The notes beneath the pieces were generated by a model. The model was given only the letters and a program-made list of their open reading frames with translations, searched no databases and was not told where the DNA came from. 64,000 nt of DNA from Stictocephala bisonia (taxonomy: Eukaryota; Arthropoda; Insecta; Hemiptera; Membracidae): the NCBI GenBank assembly GCA_035578905.1, contig JAQJVL010000101.1:1876051-1940050 (forward strand), given 5' to 3'. Both the position numbers and the translations under genes were made by a program. Below, one piece after another: positions 25,553 through 38,115 of the stretch. The first letter of the stretch is position 1, and each line of letters starts with the position of its first letter.

Positions 25553-26126
25553 CGATATTGCACGTAATCGGGTGTTACACTATGGAATTCACTGTGTATT
25601 TTAATTGCATTTTTCCACAGTCTAGATTTTTTTACTTGAACAAAATTTTCAGTATCAACTAACACCTTCAGTTATTTTTCCAATATCATTGTTATTTCGT
25701 TTGATAGTAACTTAAATTATAGCAACATAACGTCATTTAAACTCCTTAATGAATTCATAATCCTTTAACTCTAATCAAGGGATCTTATGGGTTGAATGGA
25801 TAATTAACAACTTTTTAAAGAAAAGATTCTCTTCTCTTAAACGAAGATTAATGGCTGACTTCCATTCATTAAAAACACAATTTGCCGGAAAGTAATCACT
25901 ATATACCAACAGTTTAGAATTAATAATATAAATGTCCTTCTGGGAAAAATTCTAAAATTACTGAGAATAAAAGATAAATTATAAGACTCAGTGAAACTTT
26001 AACAATATAGTACAACATTTATGGTGGAGTTTAAACCACGAAATGTTGAGTTATATGATAACACATTCACAGCTATAGACAAATTTAAGAAAAGTAAATT
26101 ATTTAATCTACCACATAAAATGTTTA
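25553..26126. other. AT-rich stretch before a reverse transcriptase relic
   Basis: Possibly further decayed retrotransposon sequence, but nothing I can align by eye. Confidence 0.35.
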
Positions 26127-26556
26127 GTGAGAAGTGACCAGTTAAAAAATGTTTATGTTTCATTTTTTGAAATCCTCATTAGATTTGGAATGATCGTCTT
26201 CATTATGGTGGAACCAACGAGTTTGAATACTATCATTATGAATCAAAGGAATGTCTTAAGAACTGTGTTTAATGTTAAACGTGTGAGCTCAATGAGCTAC
26301 CTATTTGGAGAATATAATGTCTTAAAGTTTGAGCAGCTGCATAAATATTAAATAATAATGTTTATTCCAAATTTTATTTATCGATTTGAAGTGAAGGATG
26401 CTAATTGAATAACAAGATCTAGTCAACATTTAATGCTGAAAATTCCTTATTTTAGGGAAGAATCAAGTCTTCGTCAGTTTATTTATTTGGGTACTAAAAT
26501 GTATAATGATTCCATTTCTTATTTGAGTTCTTTATTGGAGATTTTTAAATTATAAG
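26127..26556 (+). pseudogene. Decayed C-terminal part of a CR1/jockey-type ORF2
   Basis: One frame runs from about 26130 to a TAA near 26555, broken by a TAA at about 26349 and a TGA near 26407. Landmarks match the region after the reverse transcriptase domain in ORF2 proteins of CR1/jockey-group elements: LKNVYVSFFEILIRFGMIVF (compare RTLYFALVDSRLRYGIEFWG in the intact ORF2 at 38116-41046), then QRNVLRTVFNVKR, SYLFGEYNVLKFEQL, and a final block ending in a LSSLLEIFKL-like stretch. No catalytic domain remains. A different family from the intact element in this window. Confidence 0.75.
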
Positions 26557-26584
26557 TAATTTAAAACATTCTCAGATATTGCAA

Positions 26585-26838
26585 TAAAATGATTTATTTT
26601 TGCGAAGCCTTCAGCAAATATATAACATATAAAGTATATATTGGCCAGACAAAAAGAAAAATTAAAACAAGATTCAAAGAACACAAAGCAAAATGTTTAG
26701 TATGTACAGTGTGAAAAATCAGCAATGGCCAAACATGCACTAGAAAAGGACAGAACTTTTCAAAATTTGAAGTTCTAAACAAGTTAACAAAAATCAACAC
26801 TTACATTGTCAGAAACATTCTACATGAACAAATTTAAT
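26585..26838 (+). pseudogene. GIY-YIG endonuclease relic of a Penelope-like element
   Basis: From about 26587 one frame reads IYF, then VYIGQTKRKIKTRFKEHKAK, a clear match to the GIY-YIG nuclease domain at the C-terminus of Penelope-like ORFs. The text continues after a TGA in a second frame as KSAMAKHALEKDRTF, and after a further shift as FEVLNKLTKINTYIVRNIL, which together fit the rest of the domain. At least one stop and two frameshifts show that it is dead. It begins about 30 bp after the non-LTR relic, in the same orientation. Confidence 0.75.
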
Positions 26839-29114
26839 ACACTAATAATGAACCTTCTCAAATTCAAAATTCTCCATTTATATAGTATAATTTTACTGAA
26901 AATGACTACATTATTCGTAGTTATATATACATACTTAAATTTAATATTTTAATAGGTAGTAACATAATGGTAATATTTTTTGAACCTACCATATGTCAAA
27001 AATTGTTTACCATATTGGGGGTTTACCATTGGGCTGTATCGGTGAACTTGTGTAGTACAGTATTGGGCTGCATGGGTCCACTGGTATGGTTTTTGTATGG
27101 TTAAAAATATGCTAATTTATAATTCATACAGCTCGCCCATCTTTGGGTAGTATTACTATTGTTTTTAAAGCAAATTGGGTACATTGATAGATTACATTCA
27201 TAGCTATAAATGCATGTGATTGGTGGTAGATGATAAAATATAGTCTGACAAAAGTTGGATCTGGTCTGCATAGTTGGAGTCAGTTGAATGTTAATTGAAT
27301 TTTGCTACAGTTCCTTCAATTCCGTCTGACTTGCTATGAACCTATATTGTAAATTATGTGTTCTCTCCTGATTGCATCGTGTCTTTAGTCCATTAGTGAT
27401 GCATTATTGTTCCTAAAATAAAGTAGGATTTTTTAAATAGATTTATAATTCAAAGAACTAAATAATGCGTGCAAATAATAATAGATAAAATCATAGTCTT
27501 TTAAATGTTAACCTAGTCTGAACCACAAGTACCACTTACATGTGGTATTTAACGAAGATTTATAGACTATTTCCTTTTATGTGCTTATTGGGATAGTTAC
27601 TGTTTATTTTTAAATCTTTGTTTATAATGTTATTTATTTAAATGAAATTTGTAATTATTTAGTAGTTTAGTGTGCATATTTGTTGAATGTAGTATCTCTA
27701 TATTTATGATTAAGACTATTGTTGTTTGAAAAGAGTGATGCATCAACTGTACAATGTACATTGTTCTTGTCAGTTATTGTTGTATTGTAACTTTATTGAA
27801 TTAAAATATTTTGAACTTTTATTTGAACTTTGAACAATAATTATTATCACTTGGCACTGAATTCCACAATATAATATTAAATACAATACAATTGCATCAA
27901 AAACAAATGATCTAATATTATCTATATATAGGCCTAAAATATCATTAAATGCAAAGCGACGAGTTAATTCACACCACCATCATTACAAGGCTAATGAACC
28001 ATCACCATCGGTCCTAACCGACCATTTTATAGATCGTTAAACGACGATAGACATTCACAGAGGGAACATTAACATTTGTGGTTTCATTGTTAATGCATTT
28101 TTCCTTTAATGTAAAGGCTTAAATCGTTTATTTAATAGCTTTTTTGTTGTTTGCCATTATTTGAAACAGCGTTCGCATTCTATTTTAAATGTCTTATATA
28201 ACAATTTTGCACATACATGCTAGAATCAATAGTATACAACTGTAATCTACCTAAAAATTTATTTATCGCCTTTATTTTAAAAACAAGTATCAAAACACAT
28301 CATCTACTAACGATTAAAAAACCCTCCATCCACATTAAAAAAAAACAAAAAAAAAAAAAAAAAACAGAAAGCAATACTATTATTTAAAAAGCTTTTAAAT
28401 ATTGTATGTTCACATTGCATCCTCTGCCTGTAATACTCTCAATATATTTTTATAACTTATAAACCACTTTAATTATATTTTTTTGATTAGTTTTAAATTA
28501 AAACTGTAATAGCCTTCCCCACGCACAGATGGTCCAACCATCTCTTGTGGGTGACAAAGTTCCTATGCGTATTTCTGTTAAGAAGGTTATAATAATAATT
28601 ATGAACAATAATGATTTCTAAGGGATATAATCCAAATATGCATGTTAGGTATTCCAAGTTTCATATAAAACATACCTATTATGTATTATTTACTTCAAAT
28701 ACGCATCTACCATGAATGTAAACAGAATTTAAGAGTTTTACTCTGTTAGTGTTTACGTATGGTTATAAAACCACAATCTTTTTTACACTAATTATAAATA
28801 CACAATTTATTCAGTAAATATATTTATGTTTAATACATAAAATCTGTAAGGAAATTCCAAACTTCAAACAATCTAATATAGTATACCACTAGAATGGAAA
28901 ATATATTTTCCCATAAACCAGTAGACTCATGAATGTGTTTGAGTCTGAGCTGTGTGGGCCACTAATTAACAGTTCGGCCGATCCAATAACCCCTATTGGC
29001 CCCTATTATCATTCATTGGCCCTATTGGGCTGCTCATATCATCTGACTTTGTCTGGATTTTTTATTCTCGCCATAAGTTTTGTGTTGTTTGACGAATCTC
29101 ATGAGTAGGTCAGG
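26839..29114. other. AT-rich non-coding stretch
   Basis: No gene seen. It contains an A-rich run at 28339-28364 and short less AT-rich patches near 27000-27110, 28505-28560 and 28960-29040 that were not identified. Confidence 0.5.
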
Positions 29115-29645
29115 TACCTACAAAGAAGTTTCCGATCTATAGTCAGTGGTCCTACAATCATTTGCCTTCATAGAACTTTCCTACCTATAGTCAATAGTCC
29201 TACAATTATTTGCCTACATAGAACTTTCCTACCTATAGTCAATAGTCCTACAATTATTTGCCTACATAGAACTTTCCTACCTATAGTCAATAGTACTACA
29301 ATAATTGGCTACATAGGACTTTCCGATCTATTTGTCAGTAGTCCTACAATCTTTTCCTACATAGGACTTTCCGATCTGTAGTCAGTAAACCTTCAATAAT
29401 TTGCCTAAATCGGACTTTCCGATCTATAGTCAGTAGTCCTAAAATCTTTGCCTACATAGGACTTTCCGATCTGTAGTCAGTAGTCTTACAATAATTTGCC
29501 TAAATAGGACTTTCCGATCTATAGTCAGTAATCATACAGTCTTGTACTTACATTGAATCGTTCGATCGATAGTAAGTAGTCCTATAATAAGTATCAACAG
29601 AAAACTTTCCGATCTATAGTCAGTATTCCTACAATCATGTACTTC
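29115..29645. repeat. 48-bp minisatellite, about 11 copies
   Basis: Units share GTCCTACAAT, TTGCCTACATAG and ACTTTCCGATCTATAGTCAG. Two sub-types can be told apart: TTCCTACCTATAGTCAATA in the first units and TTCCGATCTATAGTCAGTA in later ones, showing local homogenisation. Confidence 0.9.
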
Positions 29646-29987
29646 AATTTCAACTAACATATGTTTTTGTACCTATAAGTACGTTATCTAGTAAAACTAC
29701 ATGGCTAATACTAATAACACTTATTTGGATATGAAGTAGTATATATTTTGATGATGACAGAGAAAATGGACGGCAAAAGGTGGATACACAGTCAAAAAGG
29801 GGCAATTAAAACATAGTTCATACTCTCCTTATATCAAATAAATGTATCTTTAAACGATCAAAATTGTGAGTGTTTAAAGATGTGATTTAGCAACTATTTC
29901 TGTCCTATCTCAGCAAAAACATCGTGAAGTTAGTAAATAGGACACTATTCCATGGTATTAGTTTCCAAACCTAGTTTACTTAATGTC

Positions 29988-30029
<42 letters not shown>

Positions 30030-30373
30030 TACTGTACTCAATTAATATGTATTATTAAAAAGCATTGTCTACATCCGTTATCAAAGTACTCATCTTACAC
30101 ATTCTATATGGAAGTACGAAATCGTTAAATTATTAGAGCCTAGGTCTTTTAATTATAAAATTATTTAAGCTTGTTGAGAAGAAATAGCTGGTTTATATTT
30201 TTGAACTAATACTTTTGTGTTACATAATAAACAAACAAACATTATCTGTTATGAATAGGCTTATTGTTACAGTGTTGGTAACAGAGCTCGTATCTCCCAA
30301 TTATTCATATCCCAATGGTTTCCACCACTTGAATGGTATCGTTAACTGGATTATTTGAAGTAGCGTTCATTAT
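29646..30373. other. AT-rich non-coding stretch with an (AT)n run
   Basis: An (AT)n microsatellite lies at 29990-30027; otherwise nothing is recognised. Confidence 0.6.
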
Positions 30374-30407
30374 CAGTCAATGAATAGTCAATACTATTCA
30401 TTGACTG
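30374..30407. repeat. Perfect 15-bp hairpin with 4-base loop
   Basis: CAGTCAATGAATAGT at 30374-30388, loop CAAT, then the exact reverse complement at 30393-30407. Function unknown. Confidence 0.8.
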
Positions 30408-31826
30408 GGTTCTGTCTGTTTTTAAGAATCATTTTAGACTACTAATAAATGTCATATTTTAGTAGCCTTGCCGTTGTCAGCTTTAAACTACCATTTTTAT
30501 TGCAAGTTATCGTCCGTTAAAAGTCTAACTTGAATTACGATCTGACAACTCTAAACAATTATCATTCTAAAAATAAAGAACTTTTATAAAGTAAATGTTG
30601 TTTTATGTATAGATATCATATTATATTCTTTAATACTAATTTTTCATCTTAAACCACTTCCTTCAAGAAGTTCTCATTCATGAACTTGTGTTGTGCAAAC
30701 TGGTTTACCTTTAAAAACACTCTAAACTGATGTCAGGATACAATGAAGTGAAGGTCATATGATATAGAGAACCCGTTGACTATTGCTATTTTCAACTGAT
30801 TAATAAACATGTATTTGTTGTGTTGCATTTGTCTACTTCAAACATCCTAACAATAATAACGGGGCCAGGTTAGGTTGTAATTGTCATTAATAAATGTGTT
30901 CAAATGCCTAACGACAGCCATTATAATTCATTTTATTTATCTCTTAGATAATGATTATTCCGTTTACGGAGAATGGTTCTCCAACCGACTAATTGCATTT
31001 AGGAAAGACCTTGTAAATATTCACAGAAATTAAAGGGAATGTAGTGCACTAAAATTTGCTGAGAAAACTGGACGGGCTGTTTATTTAGACATAATAAATA
31101 AACAAGAAAGAGTGTAAACAGTCGTAGTGGTGTTAAAGATCGTAATACTAGTTTTAGAAGAATACCGCTTGAACATGGTATTTCTAGAAGTTCAGTGTGG
31201 TGGAGTTTACATTAACAGCAGTTGTATCCTTGCCATTTTAACAGCAGAGCGTGCAATGGCCTAACCGATAGGAACTTTCAACCCTGTATTAACTTAAGTA
31301 GATGTTTTTTTCATCGGATCTCATAACTTCCTCTGTCTCTCAATTTTAACTATCGACAAGGCTGAGTTTACTAGTAAAAGTAATTCATTTCCCACCACAA
31401 TCCGTTCTGGGCCGATGAACAACCCAAAGAAGGCATCAAGTCCGCCTTTCTCTCGATGTTTGGATACGCATTGTCATAGGAATGGTGTTTTTACGCGAGG
31501 AACGGTTAATGGTGTGCCCACAAGGTCGACCCGAACTACTATAAAACTTGTCCCTTTTTAGAGAGACACTATTTGGTTTACCAAGACTTATTGTTGGATA
31601 TAAGGCTACATTTAAATCATGTTTCTGGAAAAAAATTGGGCCCATCTCATAGCTCACCAGATCTCTTGACACTAACATTCTATATTTGTTTGTATGGTGT
31701 TATTTTAAAAATCTTTGATTTATCATTCCCTGATTGAAAATATTGAGGATCTAAGGGGATGAATTGTAGAAGGTTGTGAAACAATAAGACAAATGGCATG
31801 TTTTAAAGAAAGAGGGAGTCGACGAG
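30408..31826. other. Non-coding stretch with an unplaced less AT-rich patch
   Basis: The patch at about 31200-31680 has an 80-codon minus-strand frame (31436-31678) with no recognisable domain; neighbouring frames are broken. It may be an old transposon fragment. Confidence 0.35.
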
Positions 31827-32682
31827 AAAAAGGTTGAATTATGTTATAGTTTTTAACTTCTAAAAGGTTGAATTATGTTATAGTTTTTAACTTCTAAAAG
31901 GTTGAATTATGTTATAGTTTTTAACTTCTAAAAGGTTGAATTATGTTATAGTTTTTAACTTCTAAAAGGTTGAATTATGTTATAGTTTTTAACTTCTAAA
32001 AGGTTGAATTATGTTATAGTTTTTAACTTCTAAAAGGTTGAATTATGTTATAGTTTTTAACTTCTAAAAGGTTGAATTATGTTATAGTTTTTAACTTCTA
32101 AAAGGTTGAATTATGTTATAGTTTTTAACTTCTAAAAGGTTGAATTATGTTATAGTTTTTAACTTCTAAAAGGTTGAATTATGTTATAGTTTTTAACTTC
32201 TAAAAGGTTGAATTATGTTATAGTTTTTAACTTCTAAAAGGTTGAATTATGTTATAGTTTTTAACTTCTAAAAGGTTGAATTATGTTATAGTTTTTAACT
32301 TCTAAAAGGTTGAATTATGTTATAGTTTTTAACTTCTAAAAGGTTGAATTATGTTATAGTTTTTAACTTCTAAAAGGTTGAATTATGTTATAGTTTTTAA
32401 CTTCTAAAAGGTTGAATTATGTTATAGTTTTTAACTTCTAAAAGGTTGAATTATGTTATAGTTTTTAACTTCTAAAAGGTTGAATTATGTTATAGTTTTT
32501 AACTTCTAAAAGGTTGAATTATGTTATAGTTTTTAACTTCTAAAAGGTTGAATTATGTTATAGTTTTTAACTTCTAAAAGGTTGAATTATGTTATAGTTT
32601 TTAACTTCTAAAAGGTTGAATTATGTTATAGTTTTTAACTTCTAAAAGGTTGAATTATGTTATAGTTTTTAACTTCTAAAAG
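31827..32682. repeat. 34-bp tandem array, about 25 nearly identical copies
   Basis: The unit begins AAAAGGTTGAATTATGTTAT and ends TTAACTTCT. By eye, the copies are identical throughout, with no spacers. Such uniformity points to recent expansion, or to an assembly estimate of copy number. Confidence 0.97.
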
Positions 32683-33389
32683 CTATTTTGTGTTTAACTG
32701 TTATGTTGCATTTAATTTATTTTCTCATTTATTAACACCTCTAATGTTTCGCCACCAATCAGATGTTTTCTCGGTTATTTATGTCCGACTCTCATTTTTG
32801 TATGTTGACAGATGAAACATCAAAACATAAAAAGAAAATTGTTCGTGGTAATTGTATAAGCTTTCGACCGTTTGCCCATCATTTCCGTTTAAATATTAAA
32901 ATGTACGCAATTCTGAAGTGTTGCATTGTACTTTGTTTAAATTTTCCCCAAAATAGGTCTCTTCACTTCTACCCAAACATACATACCGACTTTGATAAAG
33001 ATTGGTAAACAAATCCGAAAGTATAAATTTTTTCTACAAAATCTAAAATTATGGATATTTGGTAAACGAAGATTTTTTGGAAAACGCGCATTCTTGATTT
33101 TCTTGTTATTTTGACCCATAGAACCATTTCCCGGAGTTTGGCACTTTACTTATGGGTAGAGTTCCCGTGTTTTGTGTCCGTGTCCGTAAGTGACAAAGGA
33201 AAAACCTGGTATATGTTCGTAATTTTCGTTCTTTTAGTATTAAAAATATACTTTAAATATTTAATTGTGTGAAAAAGACAAACTTGTATTACTATTAGGC
33301 CTACTTTGGGCAATCGTCAATCGACAATCCTGAGAGGTTATGTGTTGTACTCACAGCCTATGCACTCACTATTTATACTACCACACACC
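32683..33389. other. AT-rich stretch, part resembling a dispersed MITE
   Basis: The segment 32930-33130, with CTACCCAAACATACATACCG, has the feel of a common dispersed element, but only one copy is in this window. No gene supported. Confidence 0.35.
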
Positions 33390-33631
33390 TTCCTCCTCTC
33401 AGTTTCAAACAAAATAAGTGTAACAGTTTTGAAATAGTTTTGGAGTTTACTCTTTCTCTATCCGGTGCTTCGGCACCAGTTGAACAAGTTTTTTCACTTA
33501 TAAAAGATGTTTGGACACCCGATCGGAATAGTCTGTCAGTCTCTACTAGTAGAGTAGGTAAAGCTATTCTGAGCATCGAAGTTATCAATGACATGTCACA
33601 AACTAAATGTTTTAAGCCATTAAAGCCATAG
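33390..33631 (+). pseudogene. hAT transposase C-terminal dimerisation-domain relic
   Basis: The frame ending at TAG (33629-33631) reads SFEIVLEFTLSLSGASAPVE, then QVFSLIKDVWTPDRNSLSV, then KAILSIEVIN. This is the typical end of a hAT-family transposase: a L-S-L-x-G-x-x-A-P-V-E-x-V-F-S block followed by W-x-x-x-R-N-x-L-S-V and K-A-I-L. No DDE or zinc-finger part is visible upstream, so it is a truncated relic. It is not part of the MITEs at 17319 and 22112, although an autonomous hAT of some kind must have moved them. Confidence 0.75.
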
Positions 33632-34719
33632 TTCTTTGCTTAAAAAGGTAATCTCTTCAAAAAAGAATTACTGGATTCAGACTTAAGCCAGTACCAGTAC
33701 AACTAGTACAAGTGATGTCTAAACATTTTTAAAAACAGATTTATGATTATTGAGTGTTTCCAACTTAACTTAAATTTAATTAATGACTTTTAAATACTTG
33801 TTTGTTACTATAGTATTAATCTGAAATCTCATATTAAAATATAGTTGTAATAGGCTTTAAATATTACTATTAATACTATGTATTACAAACTACCCTACTT
33901 ATGGGCACCCTGTTTACGTCTGAATTTGTCAATAAGTGAGTTGACGTGTGGGCTATCTTAAGAAATTTACGAAAAAGTGATAAAGACTGGTGAGGTCCCC
34001 GCCTGGAGTGGAGCAGTCAGGAGTCATCAATACAGTTATTAAGTGAGTTTATGTGAATAGTTTAAATAAAGTAATTAAATAAAGGTCGAACAGATAAAAT
34101 AGAGTATTTCGGGAGACCATGTGGTTAACTCTGTCAAATGGTTGTTTTGAATGTTCCGAGCGATAATCACGAGGGCAAATGTAATAAACAAATATTTCTC
34201 TGGATTCAAAATCCTCCCTCCCTCAATAAATAAACATAATGACCGTATTTCACATGGATGTGGATTTGTGTTGACTACGAAATCTTTATAAATAATATTT
34301 ATATATTACTTTCTGGTTTTCTTGAATGTAAATAAAGCTTTTGATGAATTTACTTTAATAAATCTTGCTTAAATAAAAGGTTATGATGATAGTTTACTCC
34401 TCTTAAATATTACAAAGATAGTGATATCAAGTGAAAGAATGAATAAATTCAATTTGTATAACCATAATAAATTACGCAAATACAATTCAATAAGTACATA
34501 AAACTGAATCAATACTTAAATGTAACATCGTCTTACTTTAACATTATGTACAAAATCATTTGCCCTGTTAAGTGGGCAAAGTCTTTTTAGAAGCTATGTA
34601 CAAATCATGTTAAATTATTATACTAGGAATACGGTTTGAAAAACAACTACTTGACCATCCAATTCTTTTTATTCATTTATTTTGTTTCTATTTATTTTGT
34701 AACTTTACTCCCTAGTTAA
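33632..34719. other. AT-rich non-coding stretch
   Basis: Nothing recognised. Confidence 0.5.
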
Positions 34720-34860
34720 CGGTACCTCAAGTACGACGGTGTGCTTCGTATAGCGAGTGAAGTACCGACAGCTCAGTTGGGGTTCCAGACGTGGCACCCA
34801 CAGTCCAAACTATTAACTACCAAACCTCAGCCTTATCTGCCAAACCGGCAAGTGGATAAA
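34720..34860 (-). repeat. tRNA-derived SINE, family A (diverged)
   Basis: The minus strand carries a decayed box B (complement of GGGGTTCCAGACG near 34779), then CTGAGCTGTCGGTACTTCAC as in the other copies. A 67-codon plus-strand frame across it is not a gene. Confidence 0.65.
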
Positions 34861-36515
34861 GCTATTCCCTTGAGCTGTCTAGAACTTTACACTTATAATA
34901 TTATTAAAAACAATTTTTTTTACTGGGTGGAAAAAAAATATTGAACCGCTTTCACAACTGTTTTATGATTTTACTTGTAAAAGCGAAATGTTGTATGCCA
35001 TTAGCGATATTTCATCTATTCAGGAAGACGGCCCACGAGGAGTTGATCGAAAATCTTCAGCCTAAACCTAGGTCGGGTTTGGTATAAAATAACAGATCTA
35101 TTCAAGAGAAATTAATTGCCGCAAATCAGACTATGAAAGGTTTATTCTTTTCAGAGTTGTGGTCATTTGAATTTCAAAGTAACTAATTTGAACAATATTA
35201 TCTCTCCGCTATTTAACTGATGTGAGTAAATAATTCCGGTCAACAATTATACTCTATGGAACACATTATTTAAATAATTTAATTATAAAATTATCTATAG
35301 AAAAAAATAACGATGTTGTGAAAGCATTTCTATTTTTCCACTGTGTATATTAAATTGCAAACAATTTGTAAACTAACATACGTATAATGTTAACCTTCAG
35401 ATATTTAAGTGCTATTTAGGAATTATTCAAGCGTATAAATAATTATTAAGCTTGAAAGATAGTTAACTAACCATAAATGCACCATTGAATGGATCTCCCA
35501 CTCGCTTAGGTAACAATTGTTTTCTCAATCACACATTGTTACTAAATTGATTTAGCTGTTCAAGTATATGCATTAGTTATACACATATATACACACAAGT
35601 ATACACCTCATATACCTTGGGTTCACTCAGTAAGCACACAGTCTGGAGACGAATTAATATTTTTATTATTAGTTGGGCTATAGGATTAACAACAAAATAG
35701 GGAGCTAAAACCAATTTTTACCGTTCTTACTTACTCTCTACCTCCAATGAGGGACAGCTCGCAAGGAGTTGGTAGATAGTTTTAAGAGTAAGAATAGCTT
35801 GATATGTACATCACATTAAAGCAAAGAAAAATTCCTCAAAATGCACTTCAACTTCAATCATTTATAAAAAAAATTGCAGTTATTCAACGATTTTTAAATT
35901 ATCCAAAACATTTAGCTGAATAATAAGGAAGTTACTATATTTAGTTTATTTTCACTACATTTAAAATTGTTCCGAGAAGTTTGTAACCATATGAACATAT
36001 AATCACTTATTAAGAATGCTATAAAGTTATCCTGAAATCGGTAATACAAGCAAATAACCAACGCCTTAAACATACATGGATCAAGGTACCTAAATGCTTA
36101 TCGTCTTGTTAACGCTGTCTAATTTGGAAATTTTAACCTAGAAAAACTCAGAACAATTCAAAAAAGTAAAATCAAACTAATTATAACAACTTCCATATGT
36201 TTCAGTTGCATGCTATGGCTTATTTTTAAAATTCTTTATATAGCCGAAATTCATTTATTTATGAATTATCCTTTTGAAGTGCAGTTTATAGCATAATTCT
36301 TTGCTTAACCAGAACTTTAAAATTATGTATATATCAATTTATACGCGATTAACCTCGTAAAAGTGGAATGTGTTGGAGCGTGTGCAAAACACACAGTGTT
36401 GCTGTAGCTTCTGTATGTTAACGTGTGTTTCAGTTTTAGTGTTAATTCATTTTAAATAGTAAATGTTTTATTTTAAAATACATTTTAAATTCGCTTAACG
36501 AAAGTATTTTCAATC
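34861..36515. other. AT-rich non-coding stretch
   Basis: No gene or known element recognised. Confidence 0.5.
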
Positions 36516-37150
36516 AGTTTCAAGATGGACATGAAAAGGAAAAAATTGCTCAAGTAATTGCTGAAATACAATACAAAAATAATATTGTTAATTGTATTTG
36601 CATCATTATTGAACATTTAATCAGAATCGTTAGACTCGTTTTTGAGAGCACTCGACTTTTTATGTTTTTCCAGAAAAATAATTTAAAAAATATAATGGTT
36701 TCAATATGGACATGAAAAGGAAAAAATCCTCAAGTAATTGCTTAAATATAATACACAAAAATATTGTTAGTTGTAATTTGCATCATTATTGAACATGTAA
36801 TCAAAATCGTTAGACCCGTTTTTGAGAGCACTTGATTTTTTTTGTTTTTTCCAGAGAAATAATTTAGAAAATATATATTTCAAAAAAGTGAAAAATAGTA
36901 TGGAGATATTGGCTAAGTATACCTACATACCAAATTTCATCCACTCATTTTGTCTCCAGCGAAGTGCACATACACACAGACAGACACACTTACGGACAGA
37001 CAAAAAACGTTTTCAACCACTTTTTTGGGTTCAGGGGACCCTAAAATGGATTTTTAAACCAACTTGTAAAAAAATGTTTTTAACGATCACAATACTTTTT
37101 CTATACCAACGTTATGGGAGAAAGTATAGAGGGCCCTTTATTGTCTACTA
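36516..37150. repeat. Dispersed-element remnant with a 180-bp internal duplication
   Basis: The segments at about 36518-36693 and 36698-36875 are diverged direct copies sharing TGGACATGAAAAGGAAAAAA, GCATCATTATTGAACAT and CGTTTTTGAGAGCAC. The following CACACAGACAGACAC stretch and GGTTCAGGGGACCCTAAAA are of a type common in non-autonomous insect DNA transposons. The 109-codon plus-strand frame here (36822-37151) has no domain and is judged spurious. Confidence 0.5.
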
Positions 37151-37239
37151 AATGTTTAAAATGAATATACAACACATGGTATACGGTAATCAGATGTAGT
37201 TGGACGAGGGCCATCTGGTAGACGGTATTATTACGTGCT

Positions 37240-37275
37240 TCTGATGCAGTAGTGTACTGCAGTTATTGCATACGG
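37240..37275. repeat. Dispersed repeat D, copy 1
   Basis: GTACTGCAGTTATTGCATA occurs here, at about 57780-57802, and in reverse complement near 52098-52120, with looser similarity in the flanks (ATCTG, TTACGT, TTGAAGGG). A three-copy old repeat of unknown type. Confidence 0.5.
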
Positions 37276-37718
37276 AGAATTTGAAGGGAATATCTAATTG
37301 TACATACGCTACCACGTATTTCAAATAAATTTACAACACATGTTGTACTTAGCTATAATTGTACAATAAATGGTGTGCAATAACCGTAATAATAACAAAA
37401 AATTAAAATACAGTGAAAAAAAGATAAAAACTTACAATCTAAATTCTCTGTACAACTACTAGTGTTTTGTTGTCTTTGTTATTGTTACAATTACTTTATA
37501 GATTGTTATAAATTAATACAATCACTCAAATATATTATATAATTTATTAAATTATCAGAAGAGATAAATCATTTACATCGAGGGCATTAAAATAAGACAT
37601 TTAATGTATATTTACCAATATAACACTTTTTAAAAACACAAAACATATTTTGAAACTAGAGCTATATTTTACAGTACTTTTCGTATATTTTAATCAGATT
37701 TCAATATAATAAGACAAA

Positions 37719-37719
<1 letters not shown>
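37276..37719. other. AT-rich flank of the retrotransposon
   Basis: Nothing recognised. Confidence 0.5.

Positions 37720-37720
<1 letters not shown>

Positions 37721-37759
<39 letters not shown>
37721..37759 (-). repeat. (ATT)n 3' tail of the retrotransposon
   Basis: About 12 trinucleotides directly after the AATAAA-containing 3' end, typical of the short microsatellite tails of CR1/jockey-type elements. Confidence 0.8.
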
Positions 37760-37760
<1 letters not shown>

Positions 37761-37978
37761 CGTTTATTTCCGCAATTATGTACAATGTAAACAAAACAAT
37801 ACTTTCTTGGAAAAAATAAATAACTACCAACATCCAGTAACTGGTAGCTATAATACAAATAATAGATAAAATAAAGTCACTCATAGGTGAGTCTTCTTAT
37901 AAATACACTTCACTGAAGCGTCCACTGTGAAGCGTGTGTAAAATAATACAAAAGTAACCTACTTAAATAACCTATTAA

Positions 37979-38085
<107 letters not shown>

Positions 38086-38115
38086 CATACATTATAAGTT
38101 TTATTGCAAAGTAAA

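Noticed and set aside
31436..31678. 80-codon minus-strand frame in a less AT-rich patch
   Set aside because: No recognisable domain, and flanking frames are broken; kept only as an unplaced patch.
31827..32682. CRISPR-like look of a 34-bp direct repeat array
   Set aside because: The units are contiguous with no spacers, and the context is eukaryotic.
36822..37151. 109-codon plus-strand frame
   Set aside because: It spans a dispersed-element remnant with a CACACAGACAGACAC stretch, and no domain is visible.
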